From Thermoplasmatales archaeon (GTDB lineage: Archaea > Thermoplasmatota > Thermoplasmata > Thermoplasmatales > Thermoplasmataceae): a DNA stretch of 64,000 nt. The stretch's first letter is position 1. Every line of letters begins with the position of its first letter. A program made the position numbers and the translations under genes. Positions 8,583 through 16,803 of this stretch are shown one piece after another. The notes under the pieces are model-generated. The model was not told the DNA's origin and ran no database searches. It was given only the letters and a program-made list of their open reading frames with translations. Location of the stretch: the NCBI GenBank assembly GCA_016806715.1, contig CP060531.1, positions 729,966 to 793,965 of the forward strand. The letters are read 5' to 3'.

Positions 8583-9890
8583 TTGTTGGAAACCATTGAT
8601 AGAATATATGAAAAACTCTCAAGAATGGGAATGGACGAAATAGTTATAAACGGTGTTTCAAGCGACACGGAACAGCTGAGGTTCTCCAATAACTCCAAGG
8701 ATCTTTTGAACCAGTGGTACGAAATTGAATATTCAGTGTTCGCGGCCAGAGGCAAGAGGATGGCTGAAGTTACCCTGAAGAGTGAGAATGAGGTCGACGC
8801 CAAGCTTGAAGAACTCAGGCACATGATAGAAAGGGTACCGGAAAACCCGTCATTCTTCGGAATAAATCCAAAGAAGGAGACATATGGTCACGTGGGAGTA
8901 GGGGAAGTAGCTGACATTGATCTGCAGGACCTGTGTGAAAGCGCCATAAATGGCGCAACTGACGCTGGAGCTGAGAGGTCTGCCGGATTTGCGTACCTTG
9001 TTAAATTCAGGCACACACTCAGGACAAGCTACAATGAGGCAAACTACAACAGCGGAGGAACAGAGCTGGTCATTCGATCCTTCCTGAGAAGCTCCACCGG
9101 CCAGGAATCCATTCATTTTGGGCCTGCGTTCAGGACTGGAAGCATTGATGCGGAATCCATAGGCAGGTCTGCAGGGGATATGGCAGTCTCAGGAAAAGAT
9201 GTCTCTCAGGGTGACGAGGGGAAATTCACTGTACTGATGTCGCCGTACCTTATCGGGAACATAATATCAAGCAGTTCAGAATTCCTATCCTATTATTCCG
9301 TAGATTCTGCTATGTCCTGCTTTGCAGGAAAACTTGGGTTCAGCGTATCTTCCGATTCCTTCACACTGGTGGACGATCCTCTCGACATGTCCGGCGTGGG
9401 TTTCCGGCCGTTTGACGATGAGGGAACGCCTACCAGGAGAAACGCCTTCATAGAGAAGGGTGTCCTGAAAAAATACATGCAGTCATATTCAACCGGGAAG
9501 AAAGCCGGAACAGAAAGCACAGGAAATGCCGGAGTCATTGCACCTTCTGCATGGCAGATGAGGATTGAACCCGGTACAAGGAGTTTCAGGGATATCTTAT
9601 CAGAAGTGAAGGATGGGCTGTTCATAAACAACACATGGTATACGAGGTACCAGGATTACAGGAATGGTGTATTTTCAACGGTACCACGCGATGGCGTTTT
9701 CAGGGTAAAGAACGGGGAGATAGTTGGCAGCGTCAGCGGCATAAGGATAAGTGACTCTGTTCCAGCCATCCTGAAAAACGTGGCGGAAGTATCGAAGGAA
9801 ATTAAGAACACCAAATGGTGGGAGGAAATCCAGCCATCCATGATGCCGTACGTCCGGGTTAATGGCGTTAACATCTCAAGATCGTTCTGA
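8583..9890 (+). CDS. tldE: Metalloprotease-associated subunit TldE/PmbA
   Basis: Partner of TldD. It has the same overall fold (PmbA/TldA family) but no HExxxH zinc motif, as expected for the non-catalytic subunit. Family patterns visible are FAARGKRMAEVTL near the N-terminus, VDDPLDMSGVGFRPFDDEGTPTRR (the PmbA signature region) near residue 263, and NGVFSTVPRDGVFRVKNGEIVG near the end. Two adjacent TTG codons (8583, 8586) are possible starts; GGTGAT at 8577-8582 is the ribosome site, so the second TTG is slightly better spaced. The upstream neighbour is tldD. Confidence 0.9.
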   Translation: MLETIDRIYEKLSRMGMDEIVINGVSSDTEQLRFSNNSKDLLNQWYEIEYSVFAARGKRMAEVTLKSENEVDAKLEELRHMIERVPENPSFFGINPKKETYGHVGVGEVADIDLQDLCESAINGATDAGAERSAGFAYLVKFRHTLRTSYNEANYNSGGTELVIRSFLRSSTGQESIHFGPAFRTGSIDAESIGRSAGDMAVSGKDVSQGDEGKFTVLMSPYLIGNIISSSSEFLSYYSVDSAMSCFAGKLGFSVSSDSFTLVDDPLDMSGVGFRPFDDEGTPTRRNAFIEKGVLKKYMQSYSTGKKAGTESTGNAGVIAPSAWQMRIEPGTRSFRDILSEVKDGLFINNTWYTRYQDYRNGVFSTVPRDGVFRVKNGEIVGSVSGIRISDSVPAILKNVAEVSKEIKNTKWWEEIQPSMMPYVRVNGVNISRSF

Positions 9891-10138
9891 AATCCGTGGC
9901 AAGAATAGTGCCTTTTAGTCACCCGGTAGCAATTCTTTGGCCTGTTGGGTAATGTGAATATAGAGATGCCGGCATAATTGTGCCTGAGAAACACGAAGCT
10001 GGATTGTTCCGCATAAAGTTGCCGAAGCAAAAGCTTTGTTGGGATATGGAAATGTAACTTTGACGGATGTGTATTTGAAAGGTTTGGCTTACGATTATCG
10101 AAATCGATATCGTTATATATATTGATAATCTTCAGACC
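9891..10138. promoter_or_regulatory. Intergenic region with PadR promoter and palindromic operator
   Basis: No gene is seen in 9891-10090. At 10093-10130 a GATTATC / GATAATC inverted repeat brackets a second perfect palindrome, CGATATCG (10105-10112), and the TATA box TTATATATATT (10113-10123). The TATA box is ~25 nt before the PadR ATG, so the gene is probably leaderless and the palindromes would block TBP/TFB binding. PadR proteins usually repress their own operon at such sites. Confidence 0.55.
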
Positions 10139-10672
10139 ATGAGGAACATGGAACCTGGAGAAAGGAAGTTGAATAGAGGCATCATCTTCTTCATAATTTT
10201 GATAATGGCCAAAGATGGTCCCATATACGGCAGCCAGGTGGCCAACAAGATATTCGAGAAGACGGATGGCACATGGAAGCCCAGCCCTGGGTCAATATAT
10301 CCTGCCCTGAAACATCTGGAACACAGAGGATTCATTCAAAAGTACGATGAGGACGGAAAGGTCATGTACAGCCTGACCAAGAAGGGTTCCGTCTTTACCT
10401 CGAAAATCACGGAAAGGCACTCGGAAAGGATGCACATGTTCAGGATGATGGGGCGCCTGTGGACAGAAATGATGAGCCCGGATGAGATGACGAAGTTCAT
10501 AATCAGTTCCACTAAAAACGTTACTTCATACCTGAATGAAAACCTGGAAAAAATTAAGGCAAGTATGGAAACGCCCAAGGAATACGAAGTATTCCTGATG
10601 TCGTGCGAAATTGAGCTGGAAAAGGCTCTCAAGTTAGTCAGGAACGAACGAAAGGAATTGGTTGAAATATAA
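10139..10672 (+). CDS. PadR-family transcriptional regulator
   Basis: A 177-aa winged-helix repressor. Residues ~12-90 match PadR: FFIILIMAKDGPIYGSQVANKIFEKT, then PSPGSIYPALKHLEHRGFI, the recognition helix with the invariant SxGSIYPxLxxLE, and the wing DEDGKVMYSLTKKG. The C-terminal helical part (residues ~95-177) is the dimerisation arm. It is the first gene of an operon with an ABC ATPase (11 nt downstream) and permease, a common arrangement in which PadR senses the compound exported by the pump. Three closely spaced ATGs exist; 10139 fits the TATA spacing for a leaderless message. Confidence 0.9.
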   Translation: MRNMEPGERKLNRGIIFFIILIMAKDGPIYGSQVANKIFEKTDGTWKPSPGSIYPALKHLEHRGFIQKYDEDGKVMYSLTKKGSVFTSKITERHSERMHMFRMMGRLWTEMMSPDEMTKFIISSTKNVTSYLNENLEKIKASMETPKEYEVFLMSCEIELEKALKLVRNERKELVEI

Positions 10673-10683
10673 GAGGGGATACG

Positions 10684-11688
10684 ATGGATGGCACAATAAT
10701 AGAAACAAGGAATCTGACAAAGATATATAGTGGAAACGTAAAGGCGGTAAGTGATCTGAACCTGTCGATCAGGGAAGGAGAGATCTTTGGCCTTGCAGGT
10801 CCAAACGGCGCAGGAAAGACAACAACAATTAATATGCTGGTAACCAGGATAACACCAACCTCTGGAACAGCAATTGTTGGAGGGTTTGACATTTCCAGGA
10901 ATTCCATTGACGTAAGAAGGCTGATTGGCGTGGTACCGCAGGATTTTACGGCAGATGAGGACCTGACCGGAAGAGAGAACATGCTGATGGTTTCACAGTT
11001 CTATGACGTTCCGAAGGAAAAGTCGCAGGAAACCTGCAATTTTCTACTGAAGATGGTAAACCTGGAAGAAGCTGCAGACAGGCTGGTCAGGACATATTCA
11101 GGTGGAATGAGAAAGAGGCTTGAGCTTATAATAGGGCTGGTCCATGAACCAAAAATACTTTTCCTAGATGAACCAACTCTGGGACTGGACATACAGACAA
11201 GAACTCAAATGTGGAGTTACGTCAGAGAAATCCAGTCAAAACTCAACGTGACGATAATACTAACTTCCCATTACTTGGAAGAAATAGACGAGCTTGCGAA
11301 CAGGGTATCTATAATCGATCATGGAAAGATATTGATTACGGGAACTCCATCGGAGCTAAAAGAATCCCTGAAGGGTGACGTAGTCAATATTAGCTTTACT
11401 GATCAGAAGGGTGCTGAGAAGATGAAAACTGTTCCGGATGTTGTGGAAGTAACTGAATCGGGCCCAAATGCATTAAGAATAAAGGTGATAAATGTGGATG
11501 AATCTCTTCCCAGGCTTATAAACTTCATTTCGCAGAACGAGCTCTCGATTTTGAAATTGTCGGTAGAAAAGCCAACCCTTGATGAAGTCTTCCTTGAGTA
11601 TACGGGCAGATCCATAAGGGAAGAGGAAGGAGCAAAGGGAGATGCAATGAAGATGGCAATGAATATGAGAAGGGTGAGAAAACAATGA
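10684..11688 (+). CDS. ABC transporter ATP-binding protein (drug/daunorubicin-type exporter)
   Basis: The nucleotide-binding subunit of an ABC-2 exporter. Walker A GPNGAGKTT (residue ~38), Q-loop VVPQDF, signature YSGGMRKRLEL, Walker B ILFLDEPTLGLD and switch-His TSHYLEE are all intact. A C-terminal extension (~residues 235-334) resembles DUF4162, which is common in DrrA-like ATPases. The ribosome site AGGGGAT precedes the ATG, and the stop overlaps the permease start (11685-11688). The operon partner is the PadR repressor. The substrate is unknown; drug, lipid or peptide export are all possible. Confidence 0.93.
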   Translation: MDGTIIETRNLTKIYSGNVKAVSDLNLSIREGEIFGLAGPNGAGKTTTINMLVTRITPTSGTAIVGGFDISRNSIDVRRLIGVVPQDFTADEDLTGRENMLMVSQFYDVPKEKSQETCNFLLKMVNLEEAADRLVRTYSGGMRKRLELIIGLVHEPKILFLDEPTLGLDIQTRTQMWSYVREIQSKLNVTIILTSHYLEEIDELANRVSIIDHGKILITGTPSELKESLKGDVVNISFTDQKGAEKMKTVPDVVEVTESGPNALRIKVINVDESLPRLINFISQNELSILKLSVEKPTLDEVFLEYTGRSIREEEGAKGDAMKMAMNMRRVRKQ

Positions 11689-12518
11689 GCGGACTTTGGC
11701 CACTTACGGTGAGGGAACTAAAGAAATGGGTAAGGAACCCGACATTCCTGCTGACCGGACTCATACAGCCTATCTTCTGGATAGCCCTGTTTGGCAGTGC
11801 ACTTGATTTTACAAAGATATTTGCAGGGAACCTGCCACCGGGCATTTCAGAAGCTACGGCAATTGCTACGGTTCTCGATGGAGCCCCGAACTACATAACA
11901 TTTCTCATAGGAGGTGTACTTACAACAATGGGCCTCTTCACTGCTATGTTTGCCGGCACACAGATAATATTCGACCGGAGGCTTGGACCAATGGGGAGAT
12001 TCCTATCCTCGCCCATAAGAAGGAGTTCCATAGTATTCTCCAAGATCGTATCTTCTGTAATAAGAATCATGCCACAGGTGGTAATCCTCATTGTTGCAGC
12101 CCTGCTTATACCGAATGGGCTGGTGTTTGCTCATGGCTTTACGATTCTTGATGTGCTGGTTCTTGTAACTGCAATAATCCTTGTAGCATTCATCTTTTCA
12201 TCCATTTTTTCCGTTATCGCTACAAGAATGACCAACATGCAGTCTATATTTGGCATTGTAAACCTGGTCAACCTGCCGCTAATGTTCATGAGTTACGCGA
12301 TGTTCCCGCCCACAATGATGGCGTCCTGGCTCTCCGACATTGCACAGTATAACCCGGTTTCATGGTCTGCAGAAGCTATCAGGACGGTCATTATAAACGG
12401 AAATCTCACTGCATCACAGTGGACAAGCGTTGGCTGGTGGCTAGGCGGGCTTGCTATCTTGGCTGCGTTTCTGCTGTTGCTGACTGCATTTCTTGTCGAA
12501 AAGGAGATAAGGGATTAG
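11685..12518 (+). CDS. ABC-2 type transporter permease
   Basis: The membrane subunit pairing with the preceding ATPase. The 277-aa protein has about six hydrophobic segments: FLLTGLIQPIFWIALFG, the region after NYITFLIGG, the segment after SVIRIMPQVVILIV, VLVLVTAIILVAFIF, and near the end LGGLAILAAFLLLLTAFLV. The central pattern FDRRLGPMGRFLSSPIRRSSIVFSK is the cytoplasmic coupling-type motif of DrrB/ABC-2 permeases. The ATG overlaps the ATPase stop (ATGA). A T-rich run (about 12550-12557) after the stop is a likely archaeal terminator. Confidence 0.9.
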   Translation: MSGLWPLTVRELKKWVRNPTFLLTGLIQPIFWIALFGSALDFTKIFAGNLPPGISEATAIATVLDGAPNYITFLIGGVLTTMGLFTAMFAGTQIIFDRRLGPMGRFLSSPIRRSSIVFSKIVSSVIRIMPQVVILIVAALLIPNGLVFAHGFTILDVLVLVTAIILVAFIFSSIFSVIATRMTNMQSIFGIVNLVNLPLMFMSYAMFPPTMMASWLSDIAQYNPVSWSAEAIRTVIINGNLTASQWTSVGWWLGGLAILAAFLLLLTAFLVEKEIRD

Positions 12519-12548
12519 GTACAGACGGGAAAATATACCATATCCCCT

Positions 12549-12558
12549 AATTTTTTTT
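12549..12558 (+). terminator. Poly-T terminator after the PadR-ABC operon
   Basis: A run of eight T lies about 30 nt after the permease stop. U-rich tracts without a hairpin are the usual archaeal termination signal. Confidence 0.5.
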
Positions 12559-12617
12559 ACGGATTCAGAAATCGAAACCCTCCATGAAAATATTATCCAG
12601 TTTGCAATTGTGGAATT

Positions 12618-12911
12618 ATGATAAACGTGGGATTCTTTTATAATGTCCTTCCAGGCAAGAACATCGAGTTTGAGAAATCTTTTGAAGGAGTGATTGAATA
12701 TCTGAGGGGAAACGTTGACGGCTTTGTAAGCGCTGTTCTTTACAGGGACGTCCATAAGCCGGATGAATACATGATATTCAGTGAGTGGAAGGATACCGAT
12801 TCATTCCGTGAATTCACTACCAGCAAACCATTTTTTGACACAACCGGAGCCGGGAAAAGCGTACTGGCTTCAAAGCCAAGGCACATTATACTCAGGGGAA
12901 GTACCCAGTGA
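12618..12911 (+). CDS. Antibiotic biosynthesis monooxygenase (ABM) domain protein
   Basis: A 97-aa dimeric alpha-beta barrel protein. It has the ABM order: strand INVGFFYNVLPGKNIEFEKSF, helix, VDGFVSAVLYRDVHKPDEYMIFSEWKD, then FREFTTSKPFF. The phrase YxxFSEWKDxxSF is characteristic. Members include cofactor-free quinone/polyketide monooxygenases and heme-degrading enzymes; the family alone does not decide. It is single and convergent with cydB (14 bp apart). A heme- or quinone-related role near a quinol oxidase is suggestive only. Confidence 0.8.
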   Translation: MINVGFFYNVLPGKNIEFEKSFEGVIEYLRGNVDGFVSAVLYRDVHKPDEYMIFSEWKDTDSFREFTTSKPFFDTTGAGKSVLASKPRHIILRGSTQ

Positions 12912-12925
12912 CGATGCAGCAACTC

Positions 12926-13897
12926 TCAGTGGGATGACTCTTCCACATCGGCCGGGCTGTTCTGGCCTGCCCTGTAGAATATCCTGAAAAAGACAAGGGA
13001 GAGAGTTATAAGTATTACCCCACCAATAATAGTGGTGTAGAATATCTGGGTCTGCATCGCACTGTTGTTTAGCAGCGATGTAATTCCCAGGGTCTTCCCG
13101 AACAACCACGGGTATACCGTGTAAACAAGGAAGAATGCAGATATGGCCAGTGCTCCCTGAAACACGAGCTTATTGGACGCAATCTTTCTCGTCCTGCCAA
13201 ACATCCACAGCAACGGCAGGATTAGTGTCAGGATCGCTGGTATCGCGAGAAAAGCCGGAGTAGTTATGTCACCGAGATACGCGAACGATGTCCCGGCGAG
13301 GATCATGCCAATTGCCGTTACTGCCAGCGGGAGGAACCGGTTCACTTCCAGGTCATAGAAAACCGCACCGAGGCCGAACAGCAAGATTGCAGATCCGACA
13401 ATAAAACCATCATCCGGCAGGAATGAGACAAATTTCAACAGGTCGAATGATTTATCTGCGAAATTCACACCAACTCCACTCAGGATTGACGTGTATATTA
13501 CGAGGATAAGTATTCCCAGTACATAGGTTATCAGCGCATATACCCGGTAGAGCAGCTTCCTGTTCACGACCCTGTTTTTCCAGATATATTCTGCAGCTAT
13601 AATCGACGCGTTCCTCCCGACATAGAGAATCAAGAATATGAGTATGTAACTAATGTATGCATAGGCAATCAGGGGCAGTGCATCGGGAACAAGGGCTTCG
13701 ACATTGACTGCATAAAATACGAAGAATGTTCCCGTTATCTCCCATATGGGCACCAGGAACCTGAATACTTTCTTTGTGCTCTCTTCATACTTGAATATTA
13801 TGGCCGAGGCTGCCATAAGCTCCGTGGCTATCATTGCAAAGAAGGCTGCGAATATAGCCGCATTGAGTGCAACTTCCGGCTCGATTATCTGTACCAT
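12926..13897 (-). CDS. cydB: Cytochrome bd-type quinol oxidase subunit II-like protein
   Basis: A 323-aa integral membrane protein with about eight hydrophobic helices, encoded directly after cydA and overlapping it by 13 bp. The N-terminus (EVALNAAIFAAFFAMIATELMAASAII) is in the place of the subunit II first helix. Sequence identity to bacterial CydB is not obvious by eye, so the name rests on the position, size and helix count. Archaeal bd subunits II are often divergent. With CydA it would reduce oxygen to water using quinol at the membrane without proton pumping. Confidence 0.75.
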   Translation of the reverse strand: MVQIIEPEVALNAAIFAAFFAMIATELMAASAIIFKYEESTKKVFRFLVPIWEITGTFFVFYAVNVEALVPDALPLIAYAYISYILIFLILYVGRNASIIAAEYIWKNRVVNRKLLYRVYALITYVLGILILVIYTSILSGVGVNFADKSFDLLKFVSFLPDDGFIVGSAILLFGLGAVFYDLEVNRFLPLAVTAIGMILAGTSFAYLGDITTPAFLAIPAILTLILPLLWMFGRTRKIASNKLVFQGALAISAFFLVYTVYPWLFGKTLGITSLLNNSAMQTQIFYTTIIGGVILITLSLVFFRIFYRAGQNSPADVEESSH

Positions 13898-15249
13898 TTG
13901 ACATCCCTCTCCTTTGCAAGTTCCTTCTCAACTGCCTCTTTCCCTATAACCCTGGCGGCAAAGTAAAACGTGAATGGCACTACTATGAGGTAAAATATTA
14001 TTATCCCGATACCAAGGGGTATAACTGAAGGTGAAGTGTTGGCAGCCTGTGATACGGTCATCACATTGTCATATATGATCCAGGGCTGCCTCCCGACCTC
14101 GTCCGTAACCCAGCCGGAATCATAGACTATCTCTGCAAGGACACCTGATACTATCATCCCATATAACAGAAGCCTGGTTGTCAGCGGCTTCCTTCTTATC
14201 AGCCTGTAAAGAAGAAAGAGGAGGAACAGTCCGAGCAGTGTTCCTCCGCCGACCATGGTGTCAAAGGTCAGGTGGACAAAGAGAGGGGGCCAGGGCTGGT
14301 TGGAATAGCTCAGGAGACCGGGGACAGCCTGCGGTGAATTTAAGGACAGGAATGCCAGCATGCTCTGGAGCCCGGGAATAGATATGTAGTACGCCAACTT
14401 TCCGTTTACAAGAATACCGCCAAGAAGCTCGGGAGCATTTGGCATTGTATGGAAGTAGTTCAACTCGATGACCGCATACTTCAAGGGCTGCATTGTGAGA
14501 AGCTCCCTCATTGCATTGTCTCCGGTAATACCGGCAAGGGCAATGGTTATGAGTCCTACCAGCGCCGTTATGTTTATGGCCATGGTGTATACTTTCCGCG
14601 CTTCGGGATTTCTTGATCTTAAGTAATTTACAGCAAAGTAGGCCAGCAAAGCAAACGATCCAGCTGCGACCGTTGTCGTGACAACGTGGCTGATCTCGCT
14701 GAACGCAGATGAGTTAGCTATTGCTGCAAGCGGGTTAATATCCGTGAGAACCCCTGTGCTGATGTATACCGGGATGTTGAAACCGCTAGGGGTATTCATA
14801 AATGCATTTATCATGGTTATGAAGACTGCAGACAGAACTGTTCCTGCAGCCACAAACAGTGAGAATATCCAGTGGTGGTACCGGTTCTTGAAATAATCCC
14901 AGTAGTAAATGTAGATGACGAGACAGATAGTCTCCAGGAAGAATGCAAATACCTCATAGTAAAACGGCAGGATGTCCACTTTTGCTATGAGAACCATGAA
15001 ATTAGGGAAAAGAGAAAACAGCTCAACGGCAAGTACCGTTCCGCTTGCAGTTCCCACTGCGAAGAATATTATGAGGGCTTTGGAAAGTCTCCTTGCTATG
15101 ACTCCATAATAGATATCCTTCTTCCTGATCGCCATGAACTCAGTAAGCGATACCATAATTGAAAGCGCTATGCTCAGGGTCACTATGAGAATGTGTGCAG
15201 CAAGCGTGTAGCCCATGAGAAACCTGTCGAAATTAACTATAGATACCAT
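13885..15249 (-). CDS. cydA: Cytochrome bd-type quinol oxidase subunit I
   Basis: The heme-bearing subunit. His19 (AAHILIV) corresponds to the classic heme b595 ligand, FFLETICLVIYIY supplies the conserved Glu pair in the next helices, SEISHVVTTTVAAGSFA (residue ~187) holds the second heme-ligand His, and GWVTDEVGRQPW near residue 385 is the CydA signature motif including the methionine-loop region. Nine hydrophobic helices are visible. The quinol-binding Q-loop is short, as in the CIO/short-loop type. A clear AAGGAG site precedes the ATG, and cydB overlaps its end. Upstream is a perfect inverted repeat at 15272-15289. Confidence 0.93.
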   Translation of the reverse strand: MVSIVNFDRFLMGYTLAAHILIVTLSIALSIMVSLTEFMAIRKKDIYYGVIARRLSKALIIFFAVGTASGTVLAVELFSLFPNFMVLIAKVDILPFYYEVFAFFLETICLVIYIYYWDYFKNRYHHWIFSLFVAAGTVLSAVFITMINAFMNTPSGFNIPVYISTGVLTDINPLAAIANSSAFSEISHVVTTTVAAGSFALLAYFAVNYLRSRNPEARKVYTMAINITALVGLITIALAGITGDNAMRELLTMQPLKYAVIELNYFHTMPNAPELLGGILVNGKLAYYISIPGLQSMLAFLSLNSPQAVPGLLSYSNQPWPPLFVHLTFDTMVGGGTLLGLFLLFLLYRLIRRKPLTTRLLLYGMIVSGVLAEIVYDSGWVTDEVGRQPWIIYDNVMTVSQAANTSPSVIPLGIGIIIFYLIVVPFTFYFAARVIGKEAVEKELAKERDVKWYR

Positions 15250-15672
15250 CAGGCTCCTTTGGTAATCTAAGCAACATTATTAAATGTTGATAGGCGCGGT
15301 AACTGCTTGTTTATCCGGAGCTGAAGCTGAACCTATAAGCAGTATCAAAAACTTAAAATTTGACGCTTTGTCAAGGTTCATAGATTCAATATCTTGTAGC
15401 AAATTGGCTCTGGGACACTAACTCCGAAATATAATATGTCCATTTATTTACCAATCGGGAGCAAAAATTTGCTCTTAAAATCACATTTTAGGTAAAAAGC
15501 CAGGTGTAGCTATGCCAGTTTTCAATTAGCCGTGCGTTTCACGACGTTGATTCAAATGTCCTTAAGCGGAGATGTGTTAGGCCACAAAGTAATATTACTG
15601 ATTCAGAAGAACTCGGTGCCTTCAGTATTTAAAGAACTTTCCTCATATATTGGTATATGCTAATATATAGAC
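15250..15672. promoter_or_regulatory. Palindrome-rich region between cydAB and the ferredoxin pair
   Basis: There is no gene in these 423 bases, but several symmetric sequences are present. CAACATT-ATTA-AATGTTG (15272-15289) contains a TATA-like core and lies just upstream of cydA. GAGCAAA-AA-TTTGCTC (15459-15474) is a perfect hairpin, enclosed by TTTACC (15447-15452) and GGTAAA (15491-15496). AGTAATATTACT (15588-15599) is a perfect 12-bp palindrome. ATATATT / AATATAT arms (15645-15668) overlap the TATA box of the first ferredoxin gene. Redox-responsive divergent control is a reasonable guess. Confidence 0.5.
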
Positions 15673-16065
15673 ATGCACCATGATTACCATATGAGTGGCG
15701 AGGGAACTTGGCACGGTGTTGATAGGCATCTTGTTGAATGGTATCCTACCGTGGATGCACAGAAGTGTGACGGGTGCGGAATGTGCCTGCTAACCTGTGG
15801 AAATGACGTATATCGGTGGGACTTTCAGGCTACACGGCCCGTTGTAGCGAATCCCGGCAAATGTGTGATTGGATGCACAACATGCGGAAAGCTCTGTGAA
15901 AAAGAAGCCATAGTATTTCCTGAGGATCCAAAAAAATTTGTCAGAAACGTAGTTATCAGGTACAAGGTTTTCCCAAAAGTGAAAGAAGACCTTGCTGCAA
16001 GGCTTGAGAAATTTCCTGAACACTCCGTTAGTCTGGAGGAGGGGGTTATACATGGCAAACAGTAA
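15673..16065 (+). CDS. 4Fe-4S ferredoxin-like protein (first of a tandem pair)
   Basis: A small iron-sulfur protein of 130 aa. It has one complete motif CDGCGMCLLTC (CxxCxxCxxxC, residue ~36) and a second CVIGCTTCGKLC (CxxxCxxCxxxC). This is consistent with two [4Fe-4S] clusters, the second with altered spacing. It shares the lead-in WHGxxRxxxxWxPTVDxxKCxGCGxC with the following gene, so the two arose by duplication. A TATA box lies ~25 nt before the ATG at 15673, suggesting a leaderless start; ATG 15691 is an alternative. The C-terminal ~45 residues are Lys-rich. The electron partner is unknown; these are not 2-oxoacid ferredoxins of the usual length. Confidence 0.85.
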   Translation: MHHDYHMSGEGTWHGVDRHLVEWYPTVDAQKCDGCGMCLLTCGNDVYRWDFQATRPVVANPGKCVIGCTTCGKLCEKEAIVFPEDPKKFVRNVVIRYKVFPKVKEDLAARLEKFPEHSVSLEEGVIHGKQ

Positions 16066-16438
16066 TTCAGGCAGTCCATTTGCAATATGGCATGGAACGG
16101 AAAGGGTGAATATAGACTGGCACCCAACAGTAGACGAGAGTAAGTGTACGGGATGTGGCCTCTGCGTGGTAACCTGCGGCGAGAAAAGGAACGTATTTGG
16201 CTTTGATCTGGTAAAGAATAAGTCAGTAGTCATGTTTCCCGAGAACTGCATGGTTGGATGTAACAATTGTGGAGTAGCCTGCCTCTGGAATGCAATCTCA
16301 TTTCCTGATTTATCATACCTCAAAGAAGTGGTGGAGAGAATTCCTGCCGGTCAGATCCAGAAGGAGTTCCAGAAAAAAATATCGGACAATCCTTCCTTGA
16401 TTGCTGCTCCAAGCAATGCCTCTGTTCCGAAGCAGTAA
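16052..16438 (+). CDS. 4Fe-4S ferredoxin-like protein (second of a tandem pair)
   Basis: A paralogue of the preceding gene, 128 aa, overlapping it by 14 bp. A strong GGAGGAGGGGG ribosome site just before ATG 16052 decides the start over the longer open frame. CTGCGLCVVTC and CMVGCNNCGVAC reproduce the two-cluster spacing of its partner, and AIWHGTERVNIDWHPTVDESKC repeats the shared N-terminal motif. The Lys/Glu-rich tail differs. Tight coupling suggests a heterodimer or two carriers made in equal amounts. No enzyme partner is adjacent. Confidence 0.85.
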   Translation: MANSNSGSPFAIWHGTERVNIDWHPTVDESKCTGCGLCVVTCGEKRNVFGFDLVKNKSVVMFPENCMVGCNNCGVACLWNAISFPDLSYLKEVVERIPAGQIQKEFQKKISDNPSLIAAPSNASVPKQ

Positions 16439-16758
16439 ACACGCTGTGATGGGATCCATTATGCGGTATAAGGAGTCTTTTCAAACAGGAATAATATACC
16501 GGTGCAAGAGGAGCGCAGTTACGCTAAATTTGCAACACCTGGAATGCCATCTACCCTAAATCCTACGAAATTTATTCGAGAGGAGTATTTCCGTGTGATG
16601 CAACAGAAGCCCCATGGCCGCTGCTCAACCAGTAATTCAAAATTACCTGACCTATTAAGCTAGTTCCGCACATAACTGGGGTAACAATACAAAATTAGCT
16701 TAAGAGACAGTGTTTATGATTCCTGCGCATGCTCCAGAAATTCAGATTTGTTTTGCAG
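16439..16758. other. Gap between the ferredoxin genes and the integrated element
   Basis: Some 320 bases with no convincing gene, terminator hairpin or repeat. It is the chromosomal flank left of the tRNA-Thr 3' copy, so in the empty chromosome it would lie directly behind tRNA-Thr. Confidence 0.5.
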
Positions 16759-16803
16759 AAGCCGCCGACGGGATTCGGACCCGCGACCTTGTGCTTACCA
16801 AGC
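16759..16803 (-). repeat. Left attachment site: 45-bp copy of the tRNA-Thr 3' part
   Basis: Identical to 32585-32629 and covering the anticodon loop to the 3' end of tRNA-Thr on the minus strand. The match ends abruptly after CCAAGC, where the left side continues as int(C) and the right side as the tRNA 5' half. It also encodes the integrase residues SRRRDSDPRPCAYQA. Confidence 0.93.

Noticed and set aside
8939-8962. GCGCCATAAATGGCGC palindrome inside tldE
   Set aside because: Lies within conserved coding sequence far from any start; best explained by codons.
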